DNA of 64,000 nt from Gimesia fumaroli (GTDB lineage Bacteria; Planctomycetota; Planctomycetia; Planctomycetales; Planctomycetaceae), in assembly GCF_007754425.1 (NCBI RefSeq), contig NZ_CP037452.1, forward strand, positions 2,827,164 to 2,891,163, written 5' to 3'. Below are positions 53,113 through 61,389 of the stretch, piece after piece. Position 1 is the stretch's first letter. Each line of letters begins with the position of its first letter. The position numbers were made by a program, and so were the translations under genes. The notes under the pieces were generated by a model. That model saw only the letters and a program-made list of their open reading frames with translations. It made no database searches and was not told the DNA's origin.

Positions 53113-54639
53113 TTAGATCACATCCGGCAATTCATCCATGAACGGCAGATCGTCGTCTTTTTTCTCTTGTTTCTTGCTGTCGTCGCTCTGTTGAGCCGCC
53201 GGCTGCTGTGGTGCAGGCGGTTGTTGAGACTTTGGTGGTGCCTGTGACTGTGGAGCAGCCGCCGGTGGTGGTTGTGGGGGCGGCGCAGCGGGTTGACCTG
53301 GCTGTGGCTGTCCCGGTTGCTGCTGAGGAGGTTGCTGCTGCTGTGGCGGCGGTTGTTGAGGTTGTTGCTGTGGTGGGTAGGGTTGTTGTGGGTATCCCTG
53401 TGGCGGATACCCTTGTGGCGGCATGGGTTGCCCCTGATACTGAGGCGGATACATCATCGGCTGACCCGGCATGGGTTGCCCTGGCGGCATCGGTTGTGGT
53501 GGATACATCGGCTGCTGATATTGCGGCGGGTATCCGCCGGGCATTGGCTGAGGCGGCTGTTGTTGTGGTGGTGGCTGCTGGGGCTTCTTGGCCTTTTCTG
53601 GTTCCGGTTGCGGTTTGGATTTCTTGCTTGCTTTGCGTTTTGCGATCAATTCCGCTGCCAGTTTCGGGTCTTCTTTGACCAGTTCGGACAGGCGGGCGTC
53701 GGCACGGCTGTCGAGTCGTTTTTCCTGCATCGACTCTTTTTCTTCCTGGTCTGCTTTGGCTTTGTTCTGCGCGATGATTTCCGAGATTTCCGCTTTGAAC
53801 ATTTTTACGTTTCTGAGTGAAGAGACGACTTCTTCCATCGACTGGAACCGGTCTTCCGGTTTCTTGGCCAGCATCTTCAGCACGAATTCATCAAATTCCG
53901 GTGCGACATTCGGATTGATACTGGAAGGTGCGACAGGACGTTCTCCAATATGCTTCAGCAGCACTTCCTTGGGGTTCTCGCCGTGGAACGGTGTTTTTCC
54001 CGTAAGGACTTCGAAGATCGTGATTCCCAGGCTGTAGACATCTGCCCCGGGACCGAGTGGGAGTTTTTTGATTGTTTCGGGGGCGATATAAGACCGTGTT
54101 CCCTGGACGGACTTAGGTTTGCCGAAGAGTTTGCCGAGTCCTTTCGCGACCGGGACCGCGAGACCGAAGTCGATGACTTTGACTTCGGAGCTTTTGCTGA
54201 TCAGAATATTTTCCGGTTTGATATCTTTATGGACCCAGCCTTTTTCGTGCATGTGTCCGAGTGCCATTGCCGTCGATTCAATCAGTTTGCGCAAACGGGA
54301 CTGGACACTGAGCCGATCGGATGAGAGTTGCGAGCGGAGGTTGGGAGCGCGGAAGTAATCCATCAACAGGTAAACGTGTTGTTTGGATTTCACAAACTTG
54401 TGCAGATAGATCAGGTTGGGATGATCGAGGGCCCCTGCCACCTTGGCTTCCAGTTTCATGGTGGAGACAATTTCCGGGTTCTTCATCGGTTCCGGTAAAA
54501 GTCGTTTCATTACGAAACTGGTCGGTGCCCCCTCTTCTTTCACCTCCCAGATCTGTGTGGTGGTACCATCGGCGATGAGATTGAGGAGTTTGTACTCATC
54601 AACCACACTGTCATCTTCTGTTGTTTCTGTTTCAGCCAC
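53113..54639 (-). CDS. Hanks-type Ser/Thr protein kinase with Pro/Gln-rich tail
   Basis: 508 residues, GTG start with GAGGTT upstream. The kinase domain spans about 15-285: Lys in FVMKRLL, catalytic loop WVHKDIKPENIL (HKD instead of HRD), DFGLA, IAPE and DVYSLG. The Gly-rich loop is poor (LIADGTTTQIWEV), so activity may be weak. Residues 285-345 are charged helix. The rest is a long Pro/Gln/Gly/Met/Tyr low-complexity tail ending in an acidic tip, DDDLPFMDELPDVI. There is no membrane helix, so it is cytosolic. It lies 93 bases upstream of accA in the same direction. Confidence 0.88.
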   Translation of the reverse strand: MAETETTEDDSVVDEYKLLNLIADGTTTQIWEVKEEGAPTSFVMKRLLPEPMKNPEIVSTMKLEAKVAGALDHPNLIYLHKFVKSKQHVYLLMDYFRAPNLRSQLSSDRLSVQSRLRKLIESTAMALGHMHEKGWVHKDIKPENILISKSSEVKVIDFGLAVPVAKGLGKLFGKPKSVQGTRSYIAPETIKKLPLGPGADVYSLGITIFEVLTGKTPFHGENPKEVLLKHIGERPVAPSSINPNVAPEFDEFVLKMLAKKPEDRFQSMEEVVSSLRNVKMFKAEISEIIAQNKAKADQEEKESMQEKRLDSRADARLSELVKEDPKLAAELIAKRKASKKSKPQPEPEKAKKPQQPPPQQQPPQPMPGGYPPQYQQPMYPPQPMPPGQPMPGQPMMYPPQYQGQPMPPQGYPPQGYPQQPYPPQQQPQQPPPQQQQPPQQQPGQPQPGQPAAPPPQPPPAAAPQSQAPPKSQQPPAPQQPAAQQSDDSKKQEKKDDDLPFMDELPDVI

Positions 54640-54835
54640 CGCGCAACCTCTTGCTTTTTGAGTGATCCAACGTAATCCTGTCGGAACTCATCGTACGTAA
54701 ATACAATGATCTGTGTTAACCGGGGTTCTTGTTCGAACCTGAAGTGAATTTTGCGAAATCATCCTGGTCAGACAGTGATGTTTTCTTCGCATCATATAGT
54801 GTAACGAGATAAGGGACTTAACGAAACAATGGATT

Positions 54836-55954
54836 CTAAAAGCTGACCTTTTTTTCAGGTGGTTTCGCCGGCGTGCGTCCCGGTGTTGTTCCCGGGTCAG
54901 CTTCTGTTTTGCCAATCTTCTGAGTGGGTTGAACCTGTGTGCCGTCTGGCAGGGGCTGTGATGTACTGACGATGATTTCATCGTCCTTGCTGAAGGGAGC
55001 CGACACGAACAGGCGTTCCGGCCCGATTTGCCCCAGAATCTGGGGCTTCAGGTCTCTGATCACATTTTCACGAACGATTTGAATTTTGCGTTCCCCTTCG
55101 GGGGTATTGCTGACAGAAATCGTCGGGATTTCGGCAATCGGATAACGCGGAATCAAGGTTACGCTCACCGCTTGTCCCGGCCTGTACTGCTTGCTTTTGT
55201 TGTCCAGAACCACCACAGCAGACGTGATAGAGTTGGCCAGATCTCTAAGTTTTTCGAATTGTGGTGCGAGCGGAAGAATCTGATCGACGGCAGCTTGTGC
55301 CGCCTGTTCTTCCACGTTCAGATTGATGTTGGCCCCTTTCTGGGCCTGCTCGCGTGCCAGGGGGATTTCGACCTGCAGCTTCGAAGTATCTGCCAGTTCC
55401 AGCAGGGGCTCCCCTGCTCTGACAAAGGCACCCGGGGCGGCAAAAATGCGGAAGATCTCTCCTTCAAAAGGAGCACGGATTATGGTCTGTTCCAGGCGGA
55501 TGTTGGCGATTTTCAGTTCGGCTTCTGCCAGATCGAGTTTGGCTTTTGAGATCGCTTTGTTGGTTGACGTTTTGTGTTCCTGGGACGCGACTTCCACTGC
55601 GGCCTGGGCACGGGCGACTTCGGCTTCGGGGATGCTGGGATCGAGGCGAACTAAAACCGCTTTTGCTGAGGATTTGTCTCCCGATTTAACATCGATCGAA
55701 TACACAATGCCGTCAATGGGTGCGGCGACTGAAAGTGAACGTACTGGCTTTAGATTGAGGGGGACATAATAGTCACGGGGATGCCTGAGTGTGATTGCTT
55801 CGCGTTGAATGGAAACGGTCTGCGGCTGGTCGGTAGCGGGTTGTGCTGACGCAGTAGTTGTGATCAACATCGCTGCGAGCAAGATCCAGAAGCGGCTGAA
55901 TCGATGATCAGGAGAAGCAAACGCTGTAGAAGTCTTAGCAAGGAACTGCATCAT
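54836..55954 (-). CDS. Periplasmic adaptor (HlyD/RND membrane-fusion) protein
   Basis: About 372 residues from the ATG at 55954. A membrane anchor or signal sequence (about 20-38) leads to the biotinyl-lipoyl half-motifs (SLSVAAPIDGIVYSIDVKSGD and APFEGEIFRIFAAPGAFV), a coiled-coil hairpin (100-150) and a beta-barrel, the layout of efflux adaptors. No pump gene follows here. It would link an inner-membrane exporter to an outer-membrane channel. The end of the protein is a Pro/Thr-rich tail. Confidence 0.85.
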   Translation of the reverse strand: MMQFLAKTSTAFASPDHRFSRFWILLAAMLITTTASAQPATDQPQTVSIQREAITLRHPRDYYVPLNLKPVRSLSVAAPIDGIVYSIDVKSGDKSSAKAVLVRLDPSIPEAEVARAQAAVEVASQEHKTSTNKAISKAKLDLAEAELKIANIRLEQTIIRAPFEGEIFRIFAAPGAFVRAGEPLLELADTSKLQVEIPLAREQAQKGANINLNVEEQAAQAAVDQILPLAPQFEKLRDLANSITSAVVVLDNKSKQYRPGQAVSVTLIPRYPIAEIPTISVSNTPEGERKIQIVRENVIRDLKPQILGQIGPERLFVSAPFSKDDEIIVSTSQPLPDGTQVQPTQKIGKTEADPGTTPGRTPAKPPEKKVSF

Positions 55955-56112
55955 ACTGAAGCTTTCATGTACGTAGTGTGTCACACGTGGGCAAAAATCT
56001 CTTATTTCAGATTTTCGCTGACAAGCTCCGCAGATTCAAGCAGTGTTTGCAGATCTTTCCGGGTTTTCACAGAAGATCTCAGGAAGTGAGTGCGCCTGAT
56101 ACTTGCTGATGA

Positions 56113-56841
56113 TTATTGACAGAGGACCCAGCCACGCAACTTGATGCAGCAGGCTGAAGTACAGTTTTTGGTGTCAATCCAGAGTTGATGGCACCAGCCG
56201 CGTGGTTTCTCTGCGACCAGTGGTGGCCGTTCAAGGGCGAATGTGATCGAAGGGACATAACGCTCCGATTGAACGATGCCTGTCACCAGCGACGCGGGAG
56301 AGACTTTGGCCGGGGCGTTGGCTTTCATCAAGTTGCAGGCAGACAAAGCATCTATGGCGTACTCGGCACAATGAACTCCCTTAGCACGATTTCCCGTCAG
56401 GTGGTGTTTGATGGAATAGGGAGTTCCCAGTTTGTGATCCAGAAAGCGTTCATACTGGGCCGTCATTCTCTGGTCGAATGCTGCCTTGGGTTGAAAGACG
56501 TGGATCGTGGCGGGACGCTGCGTATTCAAATAATTTTTGAGTGTCAGGCAGCGGACTCCGGTTCCGTTCATGCTGTCATAAACTAAGGGTTCCCCATTTC
56601 GCATGACAATCATGGCGACATGGGTGTATGCACTTTGCGTAAAAACTCGGACTGCCAGGCAGTCACCTTTACTGAAGAGCAGTGTTCCTGTCTGGACGCG
56701 GGAAGAAAGAGAATCGGCCAACTGGTCGAAGGATGTAAAATTCGAATTCATTTGCGGGGTTACAGCCTCGATGGGCTGATCATTCCTTTGGGGGGCCTGT
56801 GGGGTGGAAGCCAGGACGGCAATCGACAGGAATAATGACAT
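56113..56841 (-). CDS. YiiX/YaeF-type permuted papain-fold (NlpC/P60-like) protein
   Basis: 242 residues with a good ribosome-binding site (GGAGG). The N-terminus is a short signal-like helix. The fold is the permuted NlpC/P60-like family: catalytic His in SAYTHVAMIV and Cys in KGVHCAEYAIDAL, in the permuted order His then Cys. Related proteins cleave amides or thioesters of lipids or peptides. The last 40 residues carry four extra Cys (CHQ, NCTSACC). Substrate unknown. Confidence 0.82.
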   Translation of the reverse strand: MSLFLSIAVLASTPQAPQRNDQPIEAVTPQMNSNFTSFDQLADSLSSRVQTGTLLFSKGDCLAVRVFTQSAYTHVAMIVMRNGEPLVYDSMNGTGVRCLTLKNYLNTQRPATIHVFQPKAAFDQRMTAQYERFLDHKLGTPYSIKHHLTGNRAKGVHCAEYAIDALSACNLMKANAPAKVSPASLVTGIVQSERYVPSITFALERPPLVAEKPRGWCHQLWIDTKNCTSACCIKLRGWVLCQ

Positions 56842-57091
56842 AACAGCCTCCTTCTGAAAAGATCAATCTGTTTCCGGCACAGACAGGCTTATGTCGTGCC
56901 GAATTCGCTAATCTCAGTTGCTTCAATGATATTTTCACATCAGTTCTTCGTTGTCAACGAGAATCTCTTGGAAAAAGATCAGAAAAACAGAGGCAATTTT
57001 CGGAAAATTATTTCTGCTGGTAGATTGATCGCACGCTCGATAAATGAGAAAAAGGTTGTCAGGCGTTACGTGATCGCATCAGCAGATTCTG

Positions 57092-58219
57092 CTATGAGAA
57101 AGGTGATGCGTCGGTTGCCTCTTCTTCTTCCGGTTTTCTGGCACTGAGCATGAAGTGATGGACGGCGCCATCGATGGAGACATCGGTAAACAGATCGAGC
57201 AGCCGGTGCGCGTACCACTGATATTGTTTGGTCGAGAACTGTAGCAGTCCTCCCGGTTTCAATGCACGCAGACTTTTTTGAAGAAAGGCTTCGCCTTGCT
57301 CTTCGCTGTTGAAATAGGATTTGTTGGTGAGAATATAATCATAGGTTTCCGGCACGATGCCCAGGCCTTCCTCACATAATTCCACACTGACGTTGGTCAA
57401 TTGATTTTTGGCAATCCCCTGCTCCGTGCATTTGACCGCGCGGGCATTGCTGTCGATGGCATGCACTGTGGCAGAGGGACAACGTGTGGCGGCGACGAAT
57501 GCCACGATCCCCGAACCGCAATCGACGTTGAGAATGGTCGCGTTCTCTGACAATTCCATCAGATTCGTTAAAGCACGGGCACTCTGGTTCGGGCGACGGT
57601 GACTGAAGACGCCGGGCAGCGTGCAGGCATGCAGCAGTGTCTCGCCTTCGCGCACGACGAGTTCGTCGAGCAGCTGTTTTCTCTCGGGTAAGTCTTGTGG
57701 CTTCTTGACCTGATAAATAATGCCGGCGTCTGACACGATCCGGGTGACTTTGTTGAACAGCGATCTCAGGAGTTTGTGATATTCATAATCTTTGGTCCGC
57801 GCCGAGGCGATGATCAACGTGCCGCCCGCGTGCAGGCTGTGTGCAGCGGAAAGTGTTAGGTCACGACAATACTCATCGGAGAACTGTTGCGTCAGCGGTA
57901 ACAGTGCGGCGTCGTAATCGTCGACCGGAAACTCGCTGTCACAGATGGTGCTCCATTCTGTGGAGAGAGACTGTTCTTCCTGAATGAGACTGCACTTGTG
58001 CTGAATGCGGCTGGTGATGGTTTTGTCAAAACTGAAACAGTCAACGCGCGTGTCTGCGATATTGCGTTGCAAAAGTGCCGTCGTCAGTTGATGCAGGTTC
58101 GATTGGAAACAGAGCGTGCGCGTGGCGCTCCATTCCGGAGTCAGATAGTCCAGCAGCAATTGTTCGGGGGGCGGTAACAGCTTTTTGAGGCGTTGTTTTT
58201 TTTTCGACTTACGCGACAT
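57092..58219 (-). CDS. RsmC/RlmG-like rRNA (guanine-N2) methyltransferase, atypical motif
   Basis: 375 residues. The basic N-terminus SRKSKKKQRLKKLLPP suggests RNA binding. The N-terminal half is a degenerate methyltransferase fold and the C-terminal half the active one, as in RsmC/RlmG. SAM-binding motif I is LNVDCGSGIVAF. The expected catalytic NPP[FY] reads NKSY (ILTNKSYFNSEEQGE). The fold fits m2G methylation of rRNA, but the altered motif makes the target or activity uncertain. Confidence 0.75.
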   Translation of the reverse strand: MSRKSKKKQRLKKLLPPPEQLLLDYLTPEWSATRTLCFQSNLHQLTTALLQRNIADTRVDCFSFDKTITSRIQHKCSLIQEEQSLSTEWSTICDSEFPVDDYDAALLPLTQQFSDEYCRDLTLSAAHSLHAGGTLIIASARTKDYEYHKLLRSLFNKVTRIVSDAGIIYQVKKPQDLPERKQLLDELVVREGETLLHACTLPGVFSHRRPNQSARALTNLMELSENATILNVDCGSGIVAFVAATRCPSATVHAIDSNARAVKCTEQGIAKNQLTNVSVELCEEGLGIVPETYDYILTNKSYFNSEEQGEAFLQKSLRALKPGGLLQFSTKQYQWYAHRLLDLFTDVSIDGAVHHFMLSARKPEEEEATDASPFS

Positions 58220-58287
58220 GGTGATTCATTTTCAGGATCTTGATCAGACTGGTTATCTCACTCAGGGAGTTACTGATGTTTCGATAA

Positions 58288-59553
58288 TTATAAAACCCGG
58301 CAGATAAAACATTTCAAGTAATGATTCTCGGGGCAACTGGGAGAAACAGGGTGGTCGGCCGGTTGTCCTCGTTGTTCCAGAATCTGCAAGTGGCGTCCCG
58401 TGTGTTGCGAAACGGAAGCGAGCATCTGCTGGAAATCGAGTTGGCTGATCAGTCCGGAGCAACTGCAGGTGACCAGGATACCACCCGGTTTCAAGACATC
58501 AAAGGCCAGACGATTCAAGCTGAAGTAGCCTTTCAGTGCCTGTTTGACACCACTGCGATGACGGGCCATTTTCGGTGGATCCAGAATGACCGAATCGAAT
58601 TGTTCTCCGTCTGCTTTGAGTTGTTCCAGAACCCCATAGGCCTTGCCGGTTTCGAATTGAATGCGATTGCCGACGCCGTTCAGTTCCGCATTGGCTTTTG
58701 CCTGTTCAATGGCCGACTGCGAGGAGTCATAGGCGAGAACCGATTGCGCCTCGCCGTTGATGATTGCGTTTAGCGCGAAGGCGCCCGTGTAACAATGCAG
58801 TTCCAGCAGACGATGGTTTTTGACATAGCGAGAGACAGCGAGACGATTGTCACGCTGATCCAGATAGAAGCCGGTTTTCTGTCCGGTGACCATGCTCATG
58901 CCGTAGCGGATATTGTTTTCTTCCAGAAAGAAATGTTCCGGCGGCGGGTCGCCGTCGAGCAATTGATCGGCGATTTCGAGTCCTTCTGCTTCGCGCATCC
59001 CCTTCTCTGTTCGCAGCCAGATGCCTTTGGGAGAAAACCGTTCTTTCAGAAACCGAATGACCAGATCCTGTTTCAAAGAGAGTGCCAGGCTTGAGAATTG
59101 AACCAGAAACCATTCCCCATAGCGGTCAATCGTCAGGCCTGAAAGTTGATCAGCTTCGCTGAACACCAGACGGCAGCCAGTCGATTCCAATGAATCAAGC
59201 AGCCCGACGGATTCGCGGAGTGCAACGGCCTGCTCCAGGCGCTGCGTCCAGAAGGCGTCGTCGAGTTCCTGCGTTTCCTCCCAGGAGTAGAGACGGACGC
59301 GGATATTGCTGTTCGCGTTAAACAAACCCCGGGCAATGAATTCTCCCTTGTCCGATTGCAGAATGACTTCCGTACCTGGTTCGGGAGATCCTTCGATCCG
59401 GGAGATGGCCCCGGCAAAGACCCAGGGGTGTCGCCCAAAGAACGGAAGTGCGCGACGTGGCTTGAGTGTCACACGTGGTAGAGGTTTCGTTTCGGTGACG
59501 TTTGTCTCGGTGGCGGTAGTCGCGTCAGCCTCGAGCGGGCTTGAATCACTCAT
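58288..59553 (-). CDS. RlmI-type 23S rRNA (cytosine-5) methyltransferase with PUA domain
   Basis: 421 residues. An N-terminal PUA-like domain (about 25-105, LPFFGRHPWVFAGAISRI) precedes the SAM-binding Rossmann fold with LELHCYTGAFALNA, the catalytic-type loop ILDPPKMAR and the CSCSGL cysteine motif. This set is that of RlmI. It would methylate a cytosine of 23S rRNA. It ends with a Cys-rich tail. It is separated from the RsmC-like gene by 68 bases on the same strand, so they may form an operon of RNA-modification genes. Confidence 0.9.
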   Translation of the reverse strand: MSDSSPLEADATTATETNVTETKPLPRVTLKPRRALPFFGRHPWVFAGAISRIEGSPEPGTEVILQSDKGEFIARGLFNANSNIRVRLYSWEETQELDDAFWTQRLEQAVALRESVGLLDSLESTGCRLVFSEADQLSGLTIDRYGEWFLVQFSSLALSLKQDLVIRFLKERFSPKGIWLRTEKGMREAEGLEIADQLLDGDPPPEHFFLEENNIRYGMSMVTGQKTGFYLDQRDNRLAVSRYVKNHRLLELHCYTGAFALNAIINGEAQSVLAYDSSQSAIEQAKANAELNGVGNRIQFETGKAYGVLEQLKADGEQFDSVILDPPKMARHRSGVKQALKGYFSLNRLAFDVLKPGGILVTCSCSGLISQLDFQQMLASVSQHTGRHLQILEQRGQPADHPVSPSCPENHYLKCFICRVL

Positions 59554-59709
59554 GAGAGTTTTCTAATCAAAAAGATCGGTAGAGTGTCTGTCTCTATCGA
59601 AAAAGAAATAAGGGACGTTCATTCACAGCAGGAGCCGGGAAGGAACAGAATGTAGATTGCTATGCAGTGCAAGCAGTGTTCCGCGTCGAAAGCGGCTTGC
59701 ATTTATGAT

Positions 59710-60183
59710 TTATGCTTCACTGGAAGTCGATTTGGTCGTGCCTTCTACTTCCGCAAGATAAGCCAGCAGTCGATCCCGTTCATTGGTCAGATGTCTGACA
59801 CGCAGGAGAGAACGGACACGCGTTGTGAGTTCAATGCGATTCACGGGCTTGGTTAAAAAGTCATCACAGCCCGCCTGCACGGATTTTTCGATGTCTCCCA
59901 TTTCATTCAATGCAGTAATGATGAGAATGGGGATATCTCTGGTTTCCTCGTTTTGTTTCAGTTGCGTACAAACTTCATAGCCACTGAGTTTGGGCATCAT
60001 GATGTCCAGCAGGATCAGATCCGGTTCGATCTCGGCAACTTTATCCAGCGTTTCTTTTCCATCATACGCCATGAACGTTTCGTAGCCTTCATCCAACAGG
60101 TAGGCATCGAGCAGTTCGCAGTTTTGATGGTTGTCATCTGCGATAAGTATTTTTGAATTCTTCAAAGAGATTTCAGACGACAT
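59710..60183 (-). CDS. Single-domain response regulator
   Basis: 157 residues from the ATG at 60183. A single receiver domain (about 10-130): acidic pocket ADDNHQ, phospho-acceptor Asp in LILLDIMMPKLSG, and the Lys of FLTKPVN. There is no output domain; the remaining ~25 residues are a short charged tail. It probably works in a phosphorelay or as a CheY- or adaptor-like protein. No histidine kinase is adjacent. Confidence 0.9.
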   Translation of the reverse strand: MSSEISLKNSKILIADDNHQNCELLDAYLLDEGYETFMAYDGKETLDKVAEIEPDLILLDIMMPKLSGYEVCTQLKQNEETRDIPILIITALNEMGDIEKSVQAGCDDFLTKPVNRIELTTRVRSLLRVRHLTNERDRLLAYLAEVEGTTKSTSSEA

Positions 60184-60361
60184 AATCGTTTGCCTGTAGT
60201 GTAAGATCGATTTAAAAATCTGGCCCATTCAACTGGCATGAAGCATGTTTTCATGCACTCTGAAAGTAATTTATCTCATTTACCAGGGAATCACAACAAC
60301 CGGTTCATCGTTTTTTACCGGCTGCTGCTCGTTTTCTGGTTGTTTTCTATGGGAATCCGCC

Positions 60362-61012
60362 TCAGGCGCATCGGCAGTTGTTCCCACATCCGGTGGATTC
60401 GGATTTTGTAGTCGGTCGTTTGCAGCCACAGCTCTGTTTGTTGCAGCCACAACCTGATTTTGTTCCTTTTGTCACAGGAGAGGCGACGATCAGCCGACGG
60501 AGTAGAACTTCGTTAATCCGCCCGCGAAAACGAATCTTGCCATCAATGGTGACAACAGGGACACACGTTCCAAACTGTTCGACGAGCACTGGGTCACTAT
60601 AGATATCCACAAATTCTGCCGGAGGGAGGTAGGCCGCGTAATCTTCCAGGATTTCAGCTGCTTCCTCGCACAGGGGGCAGTTTTCTTTAGAATAAACGAA
60701 AAGTGTTTCAAATCGCTGTCCTTGCTCATCGGGCATCCAGTCTTCTTTGGGCTGAATGCTGCGATTGCGTTCGGCGTGTTTCATTTCATTGCTGGAAACC
60801 TGTTTCAGGACAGCAACCCCGCCGAAGGAGAGACACAGTGCCAGTAATTTCCAGATAGCAGGGCTCTGATACCAGGAACGAGGCATGTTAAATGGGAGCC
60901 ATTCGGTGCCGGTCAGCGAGAGGGCTAGAATCGCTAAGCCTAGAAATAGCATGAAGTTCCCTAAAAAAGGGAGCCCTTTGGGAAGTTCTTCTTTGTGTGC
61001 GATTGTGCTCAT
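60362..61012 (-). CDS. Membrane-anchored glutaredoxin-like protein with Cys-rich tail
   Basis: 216 residues from the ATG at 61012 (GAGGAAAA upstream). Two membrane helices (about 18-36 and 50-68), then a thioredoxin-fold glutaredoxin-like domain (about 100-185) with CPLC as active-site pair (ETLFVYSKENCPLCEEAAEI) and the cis-Pro block CVPVVTIDGK. The last ~30 residues are Gly/Cys/Lys-rich (SGCGCNKQSCGCKRP) with eight Cys, probably metal binding. An alternative reading frame covers the same tail and continues past the stop (60280-60471). Confidence 0.82.
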   Translation of the reverse strand: MSTIAHKEELPKGLPFLGNFMLFLGLAILALSLTGTEWLPFNMPRSWYQSPAIWKLLALCLSFGGVAVLKQVSSNEMKHAERNRSIQPKEDWMPDEQGQRFETLFVYSKENCPLCEEAAEILEDYAAYLPPAEFVDIYSDPVLVEQFGTCVPVVTIDGKIRFRGRINEVLLRRLIVASPVTKGTKSGCGCNKQSCGCKRPTTKSESTGCGNNCRCA

Positions 61013-61389
61013 ATGATTTTCCTCGGCCGCATCCCTTCTCACTGACACAGTACGGCGTATCCTGTCCGCCGCCTCTTCTATAATAGTAATCATCGAAATT
61101 CTTCCCGGAATATTATAGTCAATTGCCCTGCTTTTTAAATCTCTTCGTGGTTTTCACTCTCCTGAATCGTGCTGCAGTGGAGAAATGGGACGTTATGAAT
61201 AGTGTTCAAAAGGTCTTTGTGCGGATCTCGGAGGAAATGGGCCTGGGTGCGATGGTTTGGCTTTATTCGGGATTCGAGAGATTCCCTAAACCAATACTGG
61301 TCAGTCATTAAAACGGATGCTAGAGTGTTACTATTACCTTGCTGCGTATTGAGATTCATCGAAGGACACGTTGAGCGAATTGGTAGAGA
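61013..61389. other. Divergent intergenic region before the last kinase
   Basis: 377 bases. Short plus-strand frames here (for example 61123-61311) have no ribosome-binding site and unconvincing translations. No terminator or clear promoter was found. Confidence 0.4.

Noticed and set aside
53208-53678. Long plus-strand frames opposite the kinase Pro/Gln tail
   Set aside because: They arise from the low-complexity codons of the real gene on the other strand.
61123-61311. 62-codon frame before the last kinase
   Set aside because: No ribosome-binding site and an unremarkable translation.
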